Of a stretch of 64,000 nucleotides of DNA, positions 35,089-47,227 are shown piece after piece. The translations under genes were made by a program, and so were the position numbers. The DNA is from Myrica gale. Its lineage: Eukaryota; Streptophyta; Magnoliopsida; Fagales; Myricaceae. Location of the stretch: the NCBI GenBank assembly GCA_963930655.1, contig OZ005601.1, forward strand, positions 12,148,001 through 12,212,000. Reading direction: 5' to 3'. Position 1 is the stretch's first letter; each line of letters opens with the position of its first letter. Below the pieces are notes generated by a model. That model was not told where the DNA came from and ran no database searches. It saw nothing but the letters and a program-made list of their open reading frames with translations.

Positions 35089-35887
35089 CACTACAAAAAA
35101 AAATTAGCCTTTAGCAGCGGTCGAAAACAGCTGCTAAAGGTCCAAAAATCGCTGCTATAGCTTTAGCGACCGCCGTTATATCTCTGTCGGCATAGATTTA
35201 TAACGGCGGTCTCATAGACCCGAACACAATTTTACCTTTTTGCAGCGTTTCGTGAAAATGCTAACACAGACTTTTTGCGACGGTCTGTCTAGACTGCCGC
35301 TAAAGGTCTGTGCCAGCTTTTTTTTATACCACTAATTTTTTCCTATATACATGTTTTTTTAATCGGTAATACAAATTTATTTTAATAATAATAATTCATT
35401 GGATGTAAAACCTTAAAGAACAAGGATAATAAAAAATATATATTCCATCAATGATTAATAATATTTTACAACAAATACAAGAATCTCTACAAGTAATCTA
35501 AACAGTAACAAATTTTAATATAAAATAACAATAAGCAAGGACCGACTAAAATATTCAAATACAACACAATAAGCAAGGACCGACTAAAACAAACTTTGAC
35601 ACATCAACATGAGGTCTTGAATCTCTACAAGTAAACTTCCTCCTTTAAAAAAATGCTACTAAAGGTGTACTCTACAGCGACGATCATTGTAACCGCCGCT
35701 ATAGATACCTAATTTCTAGCAGCGTTTTTAAAAAAACATTACTAAAGGGAGTCTACAGCGGCGGTTAGTGACCGCCGCTATAAAGACCGTCACTAAATAT
35801 ATGACCTTTAGCAGCGTTTTCCAAAAATCACTACTAAAGGGGGCCTATAGCGACGGTCAGTATATAGACCTGTTTTTTTTTGTAGTG
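35089..35887. mobile_element. Miniature CACTA element with TSD CTC
   Basis: Terminal inverted repeats CACTACAAAAAAAAA are perfect over 15 bp. The 3-bp duplication CTC lies at 35086-35088 and 35888-35890. Subterminal regions on both sides repeat tttagcagcggt and accgccgctata-type motifs in both orientations, the usual pattern of transposase-binding sites in CACTA elements. No coding region is present, so it must rely on a transposase supplied elsewhere. Confidence 0.92.
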
Positions 35888-35890
35888 CTC

Positions 35891-36561
35891 GATCGGGAAG
35901 GAAAGGCTCACTGGCCAACTAAAATCTGAAGGATAATACTCTGTGTGGAGGCCGATAGACCCAGCTTCTGAATGGGGGTGGGTTGACACTATAAGCGTAA
36001 GGGAAGTGTGCGGGTTCATAAATTTGGTTGCAACCAATATCGACTACTCTACACTCTAATTAACTGTCTTCGTATTGATAAATTTATGTATGTTATGCAT
36101 CATGAATATGGTACGTACGCATTGTCATTGACCCATCCCCTTTATTATGGAAGTGGATTTGCAGTGTTTGATTGCTAAAAAATTTTAATGATTAAAATTT
36201 TAAAATTGGTAAAAAAATAATTATTTTTTAATTTTTTAATTACTCTCAAAATTTTAATTTCCAAATCGAACACAACCCGCTGGCACCACCATTTGATTGA
36301 CCTCAAGTGGCAGGAAGTTTTTTTTCTCTAATGTATTGTTTTTTATTTATTTAATATTATTTTTACGTTTTGTTTGTATTCGTTAATTAGTACTTTTGTC
36401 TTTTTATATTTGCACTTAATACTGCAATTCCCCGTCGATAGTAATTGGGAAATCATGTCAACTTTATGCCTTAGGAAAAAGTTCGAACACATGCCTTAGA
36501 TCAAAAGCCCTACCAGACGTGGTATTCACAGAGCCAAATTTAATTATAAACAAATGGAAGA
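35891..36561. other. Spacer between two CACTA elements
   Basis: AT-rich DNA with a possible small inverted repeat at about 36160-36275 (gtgtttgattg and caaatcgaacac). No gene is seen. Confidence 0.5.
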
Positions 36562-36655
36562 TGATACTACAATAAAATATATTTTGGGTGACGATTTTCG
36601 TGTTCTGTCATTCAAAATCGTTCGAACGTATTTTAAACCCGTACGAACGGTTTGG

Positions 36656-36805
36656 TGTCATACTGACGAAATTCAAAATCGTCATGCCCAGTACAGTCCA
36701 TCCGTTCACATGAGTTGTGCGAACGTTCTGTGTCATACTGACGAAATTCAAAATCGTCATGCCGAGTACAGTCCATCCGTTCACATGACTTATGCGAACG
36801 TTCTC
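36656..36805. repeat. 75-bp tandem duplication in CACTA subterminal region
   Basis: Two head-to-tail copies begin at 36656 and 36731 (tgtcatactgacgaaattca). They differ at only a few positions. Confidence 0.85.
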
Positions 36806-37522
36806 TCTATACGTTCGTACAAATACGTTCACACAACTCATGTGAACGATTAGTCCAATATGACGAAATACATTTTGTCACGCAATAAACGTCTGCACCG
36901 TTGTATATCCACGTCCGCACGGTAGTTTAAAACTGTTCGGACGCATTTGGGAAGACGTTCGCACCGTAGTTTCATTATGGCAAAAAAAATGTTGTCATCT
37001 AAAATGTTCGTGCGAACCTTTAAGTATACAGTTCGGACTCCGTTTACGTTGAAAACGTGCGAACGTCGTGCGGTACAGTTCGGAGGGTTTCTTATATTAC
37101 AAACTGTGGGGAATGGATAGACACCGTTCGATCTAGAGAATTCAAAGTAAATTGTGCGGACGGATAGTAATGTGTGCGCGCACGTTAGCAACGAAAAAGC
37201 TCCGTGCGAACCAGATGATGTAAACAGTACGAACGAGTTTCTATACATTTGAATTAATTTAATTAAATTTTTAAAAATAATATAAATATAAAGATGTTCG
37301 CTGCTGTAGATATAATAAAATATCTACAAATATGCAATCGTTATTAAAAGTAAATAAAATACATAATCGATAAGTACTGACAAAGTAGTAAAAATACAAT
37401 AATCTACCCAAATTTTCGTTTGGATGTCGAGCGAGATTGCATCTGTCTGATCTACTCCATCAGCTGCTCACACATCTGCTCCGCCATTAGTTGTTACCTT
37501 CATTCTTATTGTTCCACTAGGT

Positions 37523-38780
37523 TCATTTGCTGCTCCTGCAGCATCTTCTGGTGCTCTTCATCTTTTTTCGTTGCTGCTCCGCCATCATCTTCATCAGTTC
37601 TTCGTCTTTCTTTCGTTGTTGCTCCTCCATCATCTGCAGGTGCTCTCGCATCGTCTGCTCCATATCTGACCGCTTGACCAGAAGCGCTTCATATTCCAGT
37701 TGTCTAGCCTTCATCTCCTGAATCTGTAATCTGACCTCTTCCAATCTCCAAGACAAATCAACAGACGATGCTGATGCAGATAATCCAACAGACCGTACTG
37801 AACGGCATAAACTTCGCACGTAGCCCGCTTTCGTCCCCAACACCTAAGTGAAGATCTCTACTTCGGTGTATGAATTTCCTTCTGACTCGTGCTGCAACTG
37901 TAACGCCTCCATGTTTTCCTACAAAATTAAAAAATAAGATAAAAACAGTACATATGAAACATAAACGCATATGAATGCATCATTAACACTAACGTTACAA
38001 CTTACAAAATTTTCTCGTGCATCTTCTGAAGTCCACATGCCATCCTTAGTAGTATGCGTCTTTTTATAAAACAACGAAGGACTAATTTCATCAGATTCTG
38101 GATTTTTCAGTACACCAAAAGAAATATAGAACATGCATATTAAAATACCTAAGTCATTTATTTAAATAATAAATATTAAAAATATAATTTATTACTTACT
38201 AATAACGCTCTAGCGCGTTGGAAGGACCTCGCTCCCGATGTGTGTACAATCTTCAGCTTAGCTCCATTCTCCTTGTTGATTGCACTCCTCCTCTGCATTA
38301 TACATTTACAATTGTTAACACAATTAAGCATATGACTAAAATGAACGTTCAGATCGGAATAAAATATTTAACCTGAAATTCATCGTTCGCGAATAAATCA
38401 CAAACACGAGTTCATTCTTCCTTGTTCATATCAGGATACGGGTGCTCTAACGCCTCTTCTTTGGAATTGAACACCGAGTAATGCTAGAACATTCTATTTC
38501 TGTGCAGCCAGTACGCTGTTTTCATCGTTGATCACATACGATTTAACCTCGTCAACACTCGGTTCATCACATACGATTTAACCTCGTCAGGGACCTCCTT
38601 CCACTTACTCTTCTCAAATGGGGCATGTTGTCGAACGAGCGCACCAATATGACTTGAGAGCATTGAGGAAGCCTTGTCATCACCGACCGTACGTCCATCA
38701 AGGATATGGACGATCCGATTTCCTCCACTGCGAGCCTTGAGTAAGGCAATCCCGAGCATACTACCTCGAACGTGTCTCAT
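37523..38780 (-). pseudogene. TNP1-like transposase gene (Transposase_24 family), 3' part, decayed
   Basis: Minus-strand pieces follow the order of Transposase_24 proteins. First comes GKLxx-type text at 38780-38532 (GRTVGDDKAS, SHIGALVRQH, EVPDEVKSYV). Next is RRSAINKENGAKLKIVHTSG with RSFQRARALL at about 38297-38203. Then SPSLFYKKTHTTKDGMW at about 38090-38030. Last is a long coiled coil rich in Glu, Lys, Met and Arg at 37843-37523. The first piece runs into a frameshift caused by a 35-bp internal duplication (38531 and 38566 starts). In the family this protein binds subterminal repeats and assists TNP2. The family call rests on remembered motif order. Confidence 0.75.
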
Positions 38781-40168
38781 TTCGGACGTCGCTACAAATG
38801 AAGAACAATAAATCTAAAATTCAATTAAGCATAGAGATTTAATAAAAGTCATAATATTTAATAAACATTTACGAAGTAAGATACTTACACGCACAACTAC
38901 TCTGGGTGCCTACTAGACTGCCTGTGGAAGGGGTCGGTAATTCATTCCTATCCCTACGCGATCGACCCAACGCTGCTAGTGTACCCGAACTACTCTCAGC
39001 TCGAACTGATGAATCTCACTGAAGACGTTTCCCTCTGGCTGACATGATGTTGTCTTGTGACCAAATCAATCAAGATTAGAGATCGATGCTTTAGAATTTT
39101 TGACAGCATTTCCCCTCTGTCCTGTCAATTAATACCAACTACGTATATTGTCAACTCAAACTGTCCATGAATGCATGCCATGACAAATAACACCGTTCGG
39201 ACGTAATATAACTGTCTGAACCCCATACAAAGACGTTCGGACTCATTTTAAAACGCTTTCGAACCGCAAAAATGGAGTCCGGACGCAAATCAACCTTGTT
39301 CATATCGGGATACGGGTGCTCTAACGCCTCTTCTTTGGAATTGAACACCGAGTAATGCTAGAACATTCTATTTTTGTGCGTCCAGTACGCTGTTTTCATC
39401 GTTGATCACATACGATTTAACCTCGTCAACACTCGGTTCATCACATACGATTTAACCTCGTCAGGGACCTCATTCCACTTACTCTTCTCAAATGGGACAT
39501 GTTGTCGAACGAGCGCACCAATATGACTCGAGAGCATTAAGGAAGCCTTGTCATCACCAACCGTACGTCCATCAAGGATATGGACGATCAGATTTCCTCC
39601 AGTGCGAGCCTTGAGTAAGGCAATCCCGAGCATACTACCTCGAACGTGTCTAATTTCGGACGTCGCTACAAATGAAGAACAATAAATCTAAAATTCAATT
39701 AAGCATAGAGATTTAATAAAAGTCATAATATTTAATAAACATTTACGGAGTAAGATACTTACACGCACAACTACTCTGGGTGCCTACTAGACTGCCTGTG
39801 GAAGGGGATAGTAATTCATTCCTATCCCTAAGCGATCGACCCGACGCTGCTAGTGTACCCGAACTACTCTCAGCTCGAACTGATGAATCTCACCGAAGAC
39901 GTTTCCCTCTGGCTGACATGATGTTGTTGTGTGACCAAATAAATCAAGATTAGAGATCGATGCTTTAGAATTTTTGACAGCATTTCCCCTATGTCCTGTC
40001 AATTAATACCAACTACGCATATTGTCAACTCAAACTGTCCATGAATGCATGCCATGACAAATAACACCGTTTGGACGTAATATAACGGTCCGAACCTCAT
40101 ACAAAGACGTTCGGACTCATTTTAAAACGCTTTCGAACCGCAAAAATGGAGTCCGGACGCAAATCAAC
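38421..40168. repeat. 874-bp exact-length tandem duplication
   Basis: Copy 1 is 38421-39294 and copy 2 is 39295-40168. The offset of 874 holds at every checkpoint tried (38761/39635, 38881/39755, 39181/40055), so the copies differ by substitutions only. Each carries the same TNP1-like exons, the same 35-bp internal duplication and the same early TGA after MSARGKRL. Confidence 0.92.
39406..39922 (-). pseudogene. Second copy of the TNP1-like 5' exons
   Basis: It encodes MSARGKRLR followed by TGA, then a Ser-rich segment in the same frame up to a donor (gcgtgtaag). A second exon contains GRTVGDDKAS and EVPDEVKSYV. It is the duplicate of the segment at 38532-39048 and is equally broken by the TGA and by the 35-bp internal duplication. 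Because both copies share the lesions, the gene was already dead when the duplication arose. Confidence 0.72.
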
Positions 40169-41209
40169 CATCCACACTGTGATTGTCGAACAATAATGTT
40201 CTTAGACGCACAGACTCAATTTTCTGCCCAAATTCTTGTTAAAATCAACCCAAATCACAAAACACTTCAATATAAGCACATCACAACCAACCTCAAACTC
40301 CATTACTTTCAATAGATAACCTAAAATTTAATATATTAAAATACAAGTTTTTCATCCTAAAACAATTCATGTTAAAAACCACTAACTGCAACTGCAATTC
40401 AACTTCAAATTCTGAAATAGATGCTCCTTTCACACCCTCTTCAATGAGATTGAACGCCCAAATCAGCTCTACCCTTCTCCTCGTGCTCAAATCTTTCGGT
40501 TACGTTTTTTCAGTTTTTCCTCCACTATCTGCAAATTTGTATCTTTCATACGTTTGAATACCGTTCGGACAATCAAATGGCCGTCCGGACGCTTACGTGT
40601 ATTAGTTTTTGAGAGAATTCATGCCGCCAAAATTTCATATACGTTCGAACGTCTTTGCTTAATATTCGTCTGCTAGGGGTTTTGAATTGCTCGGGTCGCG
40701 ACCATGTAAATAAGTGTTCGGTCGGATTTTTTTCTATAAAACGGGACCGTTCAAGCTTAAATTAAAGAGTCCGGACGTACGAAGTAACGTCCGAACGATT
40801 ACAATTTTTTTTTAGTTTTAATTTTTTTAATTAATTTCATTAGTAAATTTTAAATAATTAAAGTTAGCTAATAATGTAAATAATCTTAAGGGGATTAAGT
40901 TCTAAGATTAATATTTTTTTGAATGAGTGTAGTGAAATTAGAAACGTAACATTAATTAAATATATTGACTCTAATAACTTTGACTTTGAAATTATTAAGC
41001 TCTAATATCAATAATAAAATTGAATGAGTATTTTGAAATTAAAATATCAATATTAAAAACATATTGAATGAGTATCGATGTCCACAAAATATAATAGAAA
41101 CAAAATATCCTTAAAACACAAGATAAAACAAAATAATATCTACAAAATACCCCTAGATGTACACAAAACATAATATAAACAAAATATTCTGAAAACACAA
41201 TAAAAAAAA

Positions 41210-42439
41210 CTACAAGTCATCATCGCCATCCTCCGTGATATTTAGAACGTCACAGATATGTTTGAGGTGCTCCTCGATTTCCACTATTCGCTGAGTCAAT
41301 TCAACTAACTCAGCACTGCTTGCGGCTTTCCTCATGGCCTCTCGAATCTGGGTGATCTCATCTTTCCAGTCAGGGTCAATGTTCACGACCTTATTCTCCA
41401 AAGCAGTCAGCCGTGAATTGATATCACTAACCATCTCGTGGGTGGGCTGCAAGACTGATCACATCCGCGCTGTCAATTGCGTCATCATATAATCCATCCA
41501 ACCAGGTCGCTCAGTGTCAAATCCTTGGGTCGAGCTCTGGCCAGGATCCTGCTGCTCCATCGCCACTGCAGACTGCTCCTATCGTCTGACTCTAGCAGCC
41601 CAAGCGACATTCAGTGCTCGACGTGTCTGGGCCATCGATTTGGAGAACGTTGTCTTGTTAATACACCAAAGTGGAAGGGCTCTGGGCTCGTCAGCACCCT
41701 CGGGAACCAGTAAGGAGTGCAAGAATTGGGTCAGTAGAATCCCGTGCGACAATGAAGTCGTAGAATCCGTCTTTAGGGCCTCCGCACGAACGAACTGATA
41801 AATGTACGATGTCATATCAACAGCTAGTCGCCGAACAAGGACCATGTATAATAACTTCGCCCGGCTATAAGACAACTTTTTAGTGTGCTTCCTCGGGTTG
41901 ATAGCAGAGCATAAGATCAGGTGCATGATCCGCCAAAAAGGACGTAGCTGCCCGTGTACTATATAGGCTTCGTCCAAAATCGTTGTTTCAGCACCCAACA
42001 TGGTCCGGAATGGCTCGAATTTAGTAGGCCGACCCTCCAAGCTCATCGATAGGTTTGGGAACGCTGTCAAATCCCACTCGTACCCTAAGAATCTCGCCAA
42101 CTCGTCCGACAAGAATACAATAGGAACATTACGGACTGTGACCTCCATACTAGGCTCTTCGATGTCCATCGCCAGCAAAATAACACAATAGAACTCCCGC
42201 ACCAAGTTCTTCGATGCATACCCGGTCCTATGAATTAGCGGAAGCCAACCAATCTTCTATACCACCTCTGGAAGCATCCGGCCCTCAAAAGTGACATCGT
42301 AAAAATCTACCAACTTTATGTCTCGCTCCACAACAATCGAGCGCGACATAATAATCGTTATATGCTGGTCCAATGATAAGGTGTAACCGGAAGATTGCTC
42401 CATCTCAGCTTGCCTCCTCGTACGTGCACGCTTGCTCAT
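41210..42439 (-). pseudogene. Transposase_32-like CACTA accessory gene with three in-frame stops
   Basis: One minus-strand frame runs from ATG at 42439 (MSKRARTRRQAEMEQSS) to the stop at 41210, about 409 codons. It is interrupted by stops at 42257-42259 (TAG), 41579-41581 (TAG) and near 41469 (TGA). The text across each stop is continuous protein-like sequence, for example LPEVV-stop-KIGWLPLIHRTGYASKNLVREFY. NLVREFYxN, the INPRKHTKKLSYSRAKLLYM region and the following hydrophobic stretch are features I associate with the 'putative plant transposon protein' domain (Transposase_32). The C terminus (41452-41210) is a coiled coil ending EEHLKHICDVL and an acidic tail. A possible acceptor (ttttgcag) lies just upstream of the ATG. 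Function in the element is unknown. Confidence 0.75.
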
Positions 42440-43272
42440 TTTTAAAATCTGCAAAAGCACCGAACTGTTACAAAGGTGTCTGAACCAACAAAAAACGTCC
42501 AAACCAAAATTTATTAGCGTCCGGACGTATAACCGAAGAATAATAATATCGTCCGGACTGAATTCAAAACGACGTAGCGATGCTAATACGTCCCAACAAA
42601 AATAAACCAGTCTGAACGTCCTCAACATTAAGTCAGGACAAACAATCAACGACAACGGGTTCTTCCGAATGACATTCGAAAAAGTCCAGACGTTAAACAT
42701 TAACGTCTGGACATTATTCTAAGGGTGCGACCTCTAACGTAAAAGTCCGGACGTATAACATAAGCGTTCGGACCTTAATGTAAAAGTCCGGACTCTAAGG
42801 TAAGGTTCCGGACTCTAAGATAAGGGTTCGGACGCTGTGTCATTGTCGGGTTACCCAACCATGGCAGCGTCCCTCCACCACTAAAACAGAAAAACACAAA
42901 CTATCATACTCAGAATGCTAACAATTAACACAATCAATTTCTACGTAAAAATCAATCAAAAAACACAATGTACAATGCAAAAAATTGAATTGAAAATCTA
43001 TACGTAAAACTATAAAAACAATGAAAATTTTGAGGCTAAAATTATGTCAAAAGTAAAAAAAACATACCTTAACGAGATTAGAGCTTCGAAAGTATAGTAT
43101 TAGGTCAATATTTGAGAAGAAAAGATTTGAGAGCTGTGAGATTTTTAAGAGACGAATAGTTTCTTATGAAAATGCCGAACTGATCGGCTTTTGTCAAAAC
43201 TCGTACCCTCTGTCCGAACCTTACACTAACAGTCCGCACGACAATTTAAATATGTGGCCGAATCAACGCACA

Positions 43273-43790
43273 CGTATTAAATGCCAACATTTAAACTGTT
43301 TCAAACAGTCCGACATACTAAATACGTTCAGACTGCTTTTAGACATTCGAACCTGTGTACTTCTAAACCGCGTCACGTGGCACCGTACCTTTGGTTGACC
43401 CACACATCCGAACTCGTAATCAATGTGCGGAAGTTAACAACTGTTTCCCATCATCTTGTAACGTAAACACGTCCGAACCTTGCGATAGTTAAATATCCGT
43501 CCGGACCCTATATTAACAGTTCGGACGAGTAAGTTTTCACACGTATCTAAAACAATGCACGCGTATTAAATGCCAAAATTTAAACCGTTTCAAAACGGTT
43601 CGGCACACTAAATACGTTCGGACCTGTTGTAGACGTTTGAACTTAATTACTTCTAGTGGCACCGCACCTTTGGTTGACGCAGACGTCCGAACACATTCGG
43701 ACATGCACAACTGTTTCCCGCCATCTTGCAATGTAAACACGTGTAAACCATGCGATAGTTACATAGGAGTCCGGACGTTCTACTCCTCCG
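43273..43790. repeat. Diverged tandem duplication, period about 289 bp
   Basis: Two copies start near 43273 and 43562 (cgtattaaatgcca), each followed by tttggttgac and actgtttccc blocks in the same order. Divergence is clearly higher than in the 874-bp duplication, so this event is older. Confidence 0.75.
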
Positions 43791-44196
43791 TTCCAACGGT
43801 GTCGCCCAATTATAAAAGGTCGGACCCTATGTCTCTATGTTCGAACGATGATTTGTTATGTAGGCCCGACGTTATGGTTGTAATCCGAACGTCTGATTTG
43901 CTAATTTAAATAAATGAAGAAAATTAATTTCAGTTAATTAATTTAAAATTGGTTTCAGTTAATTACCCTACCTGTTCTATTAACATAACACTTGTACTAG
44001 TAGCCTATTTAGTCTTACTGATTATCCCTTTAAATTGTACTAAATTTTATCAAGTGAAAGAATATAAACTAATTTAAAATATAAAAAATAAACCAAATAC
44101 CGAACAAAAAATACGATGATAATGTCAAGTACAAGCCTGAGACGGTCTTTCAAACGATATGTAAATAATTAATACTAATAAAACATAAACAGAAAA

Positions 44197-44580
44197 CTAG
44201 TCCAAATCGATAGCTGGCTCGTCCAGATCTAAACCGAGGGCATCACGAACATGCGCCAAATGCTCCTCCATATTATCCACTCGTCGGACGAGTGTCTGTA
44301 GCTGTATCGGAACAGTATGGACAGATCGGGACAACTCAAACAGTTGCTCTCTCACGGAGAACAGCTCCCTCCACATAATATTGAACTCTTCCGTCAGAGC
44401 CCTATCAATTAGAGTAAGTTTGGTTTCTAGACCAGTTATACGACATTGGAGCGTCATACACAACGAATGTGTCAGCATCACTATTTCCCGAATACTCTTC
44501 CTCAACTCCACTAAAAAGGCGTCCTCCCAAGCTGGTTGCTTTGTCTATCTCCCGATATTGGGAGAATTTCTTCCTGAGTG
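44197..44580 (-). pseudogene. Second, diverged C-terminal module of the Transposase_32-like gene
   Basis: The frame 44511-44197 encodes a coiled coil ending NMEEHLAHVRDALGLDLDE and an acidic tail to the stop. It matches in spacing the C terminus of the 41210-42439 pseudogene (EEHLKHICDVLNITEDGDDDL in pattern). The rest of the gene is missing upstream. I infer a truncated paralogous copy inside the same element. Confidence 0.6.
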
Positions 44581-46576
44581 TTCCATTGTCAACCTAGAAA
44601 AAACGGTCCGACCCATATCAAAAACGTTCGAATGAAAATTAAACTGCATCGTTTAAATTGTATACCATCCGAACAGACTGATAATAGTCCGTACGTTATG
44701 AACAACAGTCCGGACGTTGCGAAAAACAGTCAGGACTGTGTTTAACACCGTCCAAACGATATTTCGACGAACCGAACCAAAATAACTTAATTTTATCAAC
44801 GAAAACAACCAATAAATTAAATCGCAGACAATATTGAATTAAAATATATGAACTTAAGAAGCAAATTTATGAAAATTTTTTTTCCCTAAATGTTGTTTGA
44901 GAGATCTTAAATGAGAAGTCCTTAGGAGAAAATTTTGAGAGACGAGAGAGTGTTTGAGAGAAAAGATTAAGAGAGGAGAGAGAGTTTGTGCTCTTCACAA
45001 AGTCTAAACGTCTCTCGAACACATCCTAACGCACTTTATAAGAGTCCGAACGTGTTTCTACTCTACACGTAGCCCAATCAAATTTAACGTCATTAAATAT
45101 GTCGATGGATTCGAAATATATCTAGAAATTTACTCGTCCGGACTGGTTATTGGTCCGGACGTTTGGGAAATAGAATCTGAGTTAAGCATTCAGACGACCT
45201 TTTTGGGTTGTTCGGACGTTGTTTGAAAAATTGTGACGATTCTAATTGTCACTCAGTTAGGACGATTTGAAATTTGTCACCCTATACATAGTCCAGACGG
45301 GGTCGTGTGGAGTCCGAACGATATTTATTTTTTTGTGACGATTTTTACCGTCACTCATTGGTGACTGGTGTATGTCGTCATTCCTGAAATACGTCCGAAA
45401 GCGTTTTTGTTGGTCCGGACGGTACTGTGATTCCTGTATGATATTTGGTGACAAAATGTGGTTTGACACCTATATTTTTGTCACCTAAAAGCTCGTTTCT
45501 TGTAGTGTGAGAATTTAATTGTCTTAAAAAAAACTATTCCATTAACCTCTCACGGGCTTCGTCAATTAATGCTAAAGTTTAAAGAATCAAATTAATTAAT
45601 TAAGATGACTTGGCATGCATGCATGGATTGAATTCCTTCAAGACACCACAGAAATTTCCAGAAATTAATATATAAATTTTCTCGTTTAATATAAACCCAA
45701 GCACTTTCTAAAAAAGTCGACGGATGATGCCATTAAGATGGGGATGGTAGCTGCACCCACGACCCTAAAATGCTCTTCAATGGACATCTTAAATTAAGAG
45801 ATTTGTACGTGCAGATAATTAAAGGTTATAGATAATTTTAACCAAAACTTGTGTGATCATTATTAGCAATATTATTGTTGTACTTCCTAAAATATATAAT
45901 TGAGCAATAGAATCAATTATAGGACATTCTTAATTATTGTTAAACTTACTTTTGAAAATTAAATACTTGCTATTTTATTATATAAAATCATGGGTGTTTT
46001 TGTTTTTTACTATCATCTATTACTTAAAAAAATTAGAGATCGTACATGCCCAAATTTGAAATTAGTTTTATATAGTAGATAATTTATTTGTTTAAAAGTA
46101 GGTAAAACATGTCGGGAATTGAAAGAGATTTTTGTCTTTCTTTCTAATCAGGAAATTAATGAGATTTGATATAAATAAAACCATCACTATCAATCAACTC
46201 CGGCATTTTCGTCGGTGAAAATGTATGTAACTTAAAATTTTGAGTTTAATTAAAAAGTTATAAAATAATCTCTTATTAATAAATGAATTTTTTATTATAA
46301 TATTTTTCTCTATTCAATTTTTTATTAATTTTTATAAAATATTTTTACTTTTTTTTATTAATCCTAATATTCTAAAATTTCCATAAACAAACGCCCGCTC
46401 AAAATTTGCACGAACGAACCCCCGCAGGAACGACGTCTGTCTACGAGAACATATATTAACATTTTTCCTCTTGAGAGCGGAATCCAAACCTGGATTGAGT
46501 ACTTACTTTTGTCCTTTTCAGAAGGCGTCGTGCGTGTCGACAAAAAGAGAGTAACACGACACCGTCTGTAGATACA

Positions 46577-46796
46577 ATTGGTGGTGTTTGTTTGTGAAAA
46601 TATTGGGGTTTTAGAAATTTTTGATATTAGGGTTTGTGAAAAAGTATAGTATTTTATAGAAAAATGAGGAGAAGGAAGATTTAATTGAATAGTATAATAT
46701 TATTTTATAATTTAATGAGGAGATAGAGATTATTTTATAATTGTTTGAAAATATTAAAGGATGAAAATTTTGAAAAACAAACTCCCGGAATAATGT
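46577..46796. repeat. MITE-like repeat, second copy of the 33396-33600 family
   Basis: It starts ggtggtgtttgtttgtg, ends gaaaaacaaactcccgg and shares the gtatagtattttat / gaggagaa interior with 33396-33600. The ends are partly inverted. Confidence 0.55.
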
Positions 46797-47191
46797 CTGA
46801 TGTCAATATGTCAATATATATGCTTTCGGGAAGTTTTGAACATTCCCCCTCGCTTGGCCTGGCCCCACATCAGTTGTGGGATTCCTAGGATAAGCGTCTC
46901 ACTACCTTAATTCTAGAATCCACGTCTCTCCGTAGTTGTATTTTTGCCGTTTACGGCCGTCATATCCAACGAATATTATTCATGCATCGTTTTATCGGTT
47001 CGGTTGCGAAATGTAGGCACTGTTTCCGGCCCCAAATCCAGTGCTTTATTTCATTTTTCTTCTATTTTCATTATTTTTCCCTTTTTCCACATTTTTTTTG
47101 TCTGCGATTTTGTTCTGATCCCACTGAATTTTATCAGCATTTTCCTTCCAAATATCTTTTTTAAAAAAAAAGTAGCAAAAGAAATTCTCGT

Positions 47192-47196
<5 letters not shown>

Positions 47197-47224
<28 letters not shown>
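47197..47224. repeat. (AT)n microsatellite
   Basis: About 13 AT units lie in intergenic DNA. There is no sign of function. Confidence 0.9.

Positions 47225-47227
<3 letters not shown>

Larger units (their letters stand above)
36565..45507 (-). mobile_element. 8.9-kb CACTA (En/Spm) element, coding direction minus, TSD TGA
   Basis: The right terminus reads CACTACAAGAAACGAGC on the minus strand. The left terminus is TACTACAATAAAATATA, with the first C mutated. The two align over about 29 bp to a shared GGTGAC. TGA is duplicated at 36562-36564 and 45508-45510. Both subterminal zones (36600-37250 and 42480-45460) are crowded with gtccggacg and cgttcgaacg motifs in both orientations. All recognisable coding pieces are on the minus strand: a TNP1-like gene (37523-40168) and a Transposase_32-like gene (41210-42439), both broken. 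I found no TNP2 (Transposase_21) region, so the element looks non-autonomous. Confidence 0.88.

Noticed and set aside
36656-36805. Tandem repeat considered as a CRISPR-like array
   Set aside because: Only two adjacent copies with no spacers, in a plant CACTA element; it is a simple tandem duplication.
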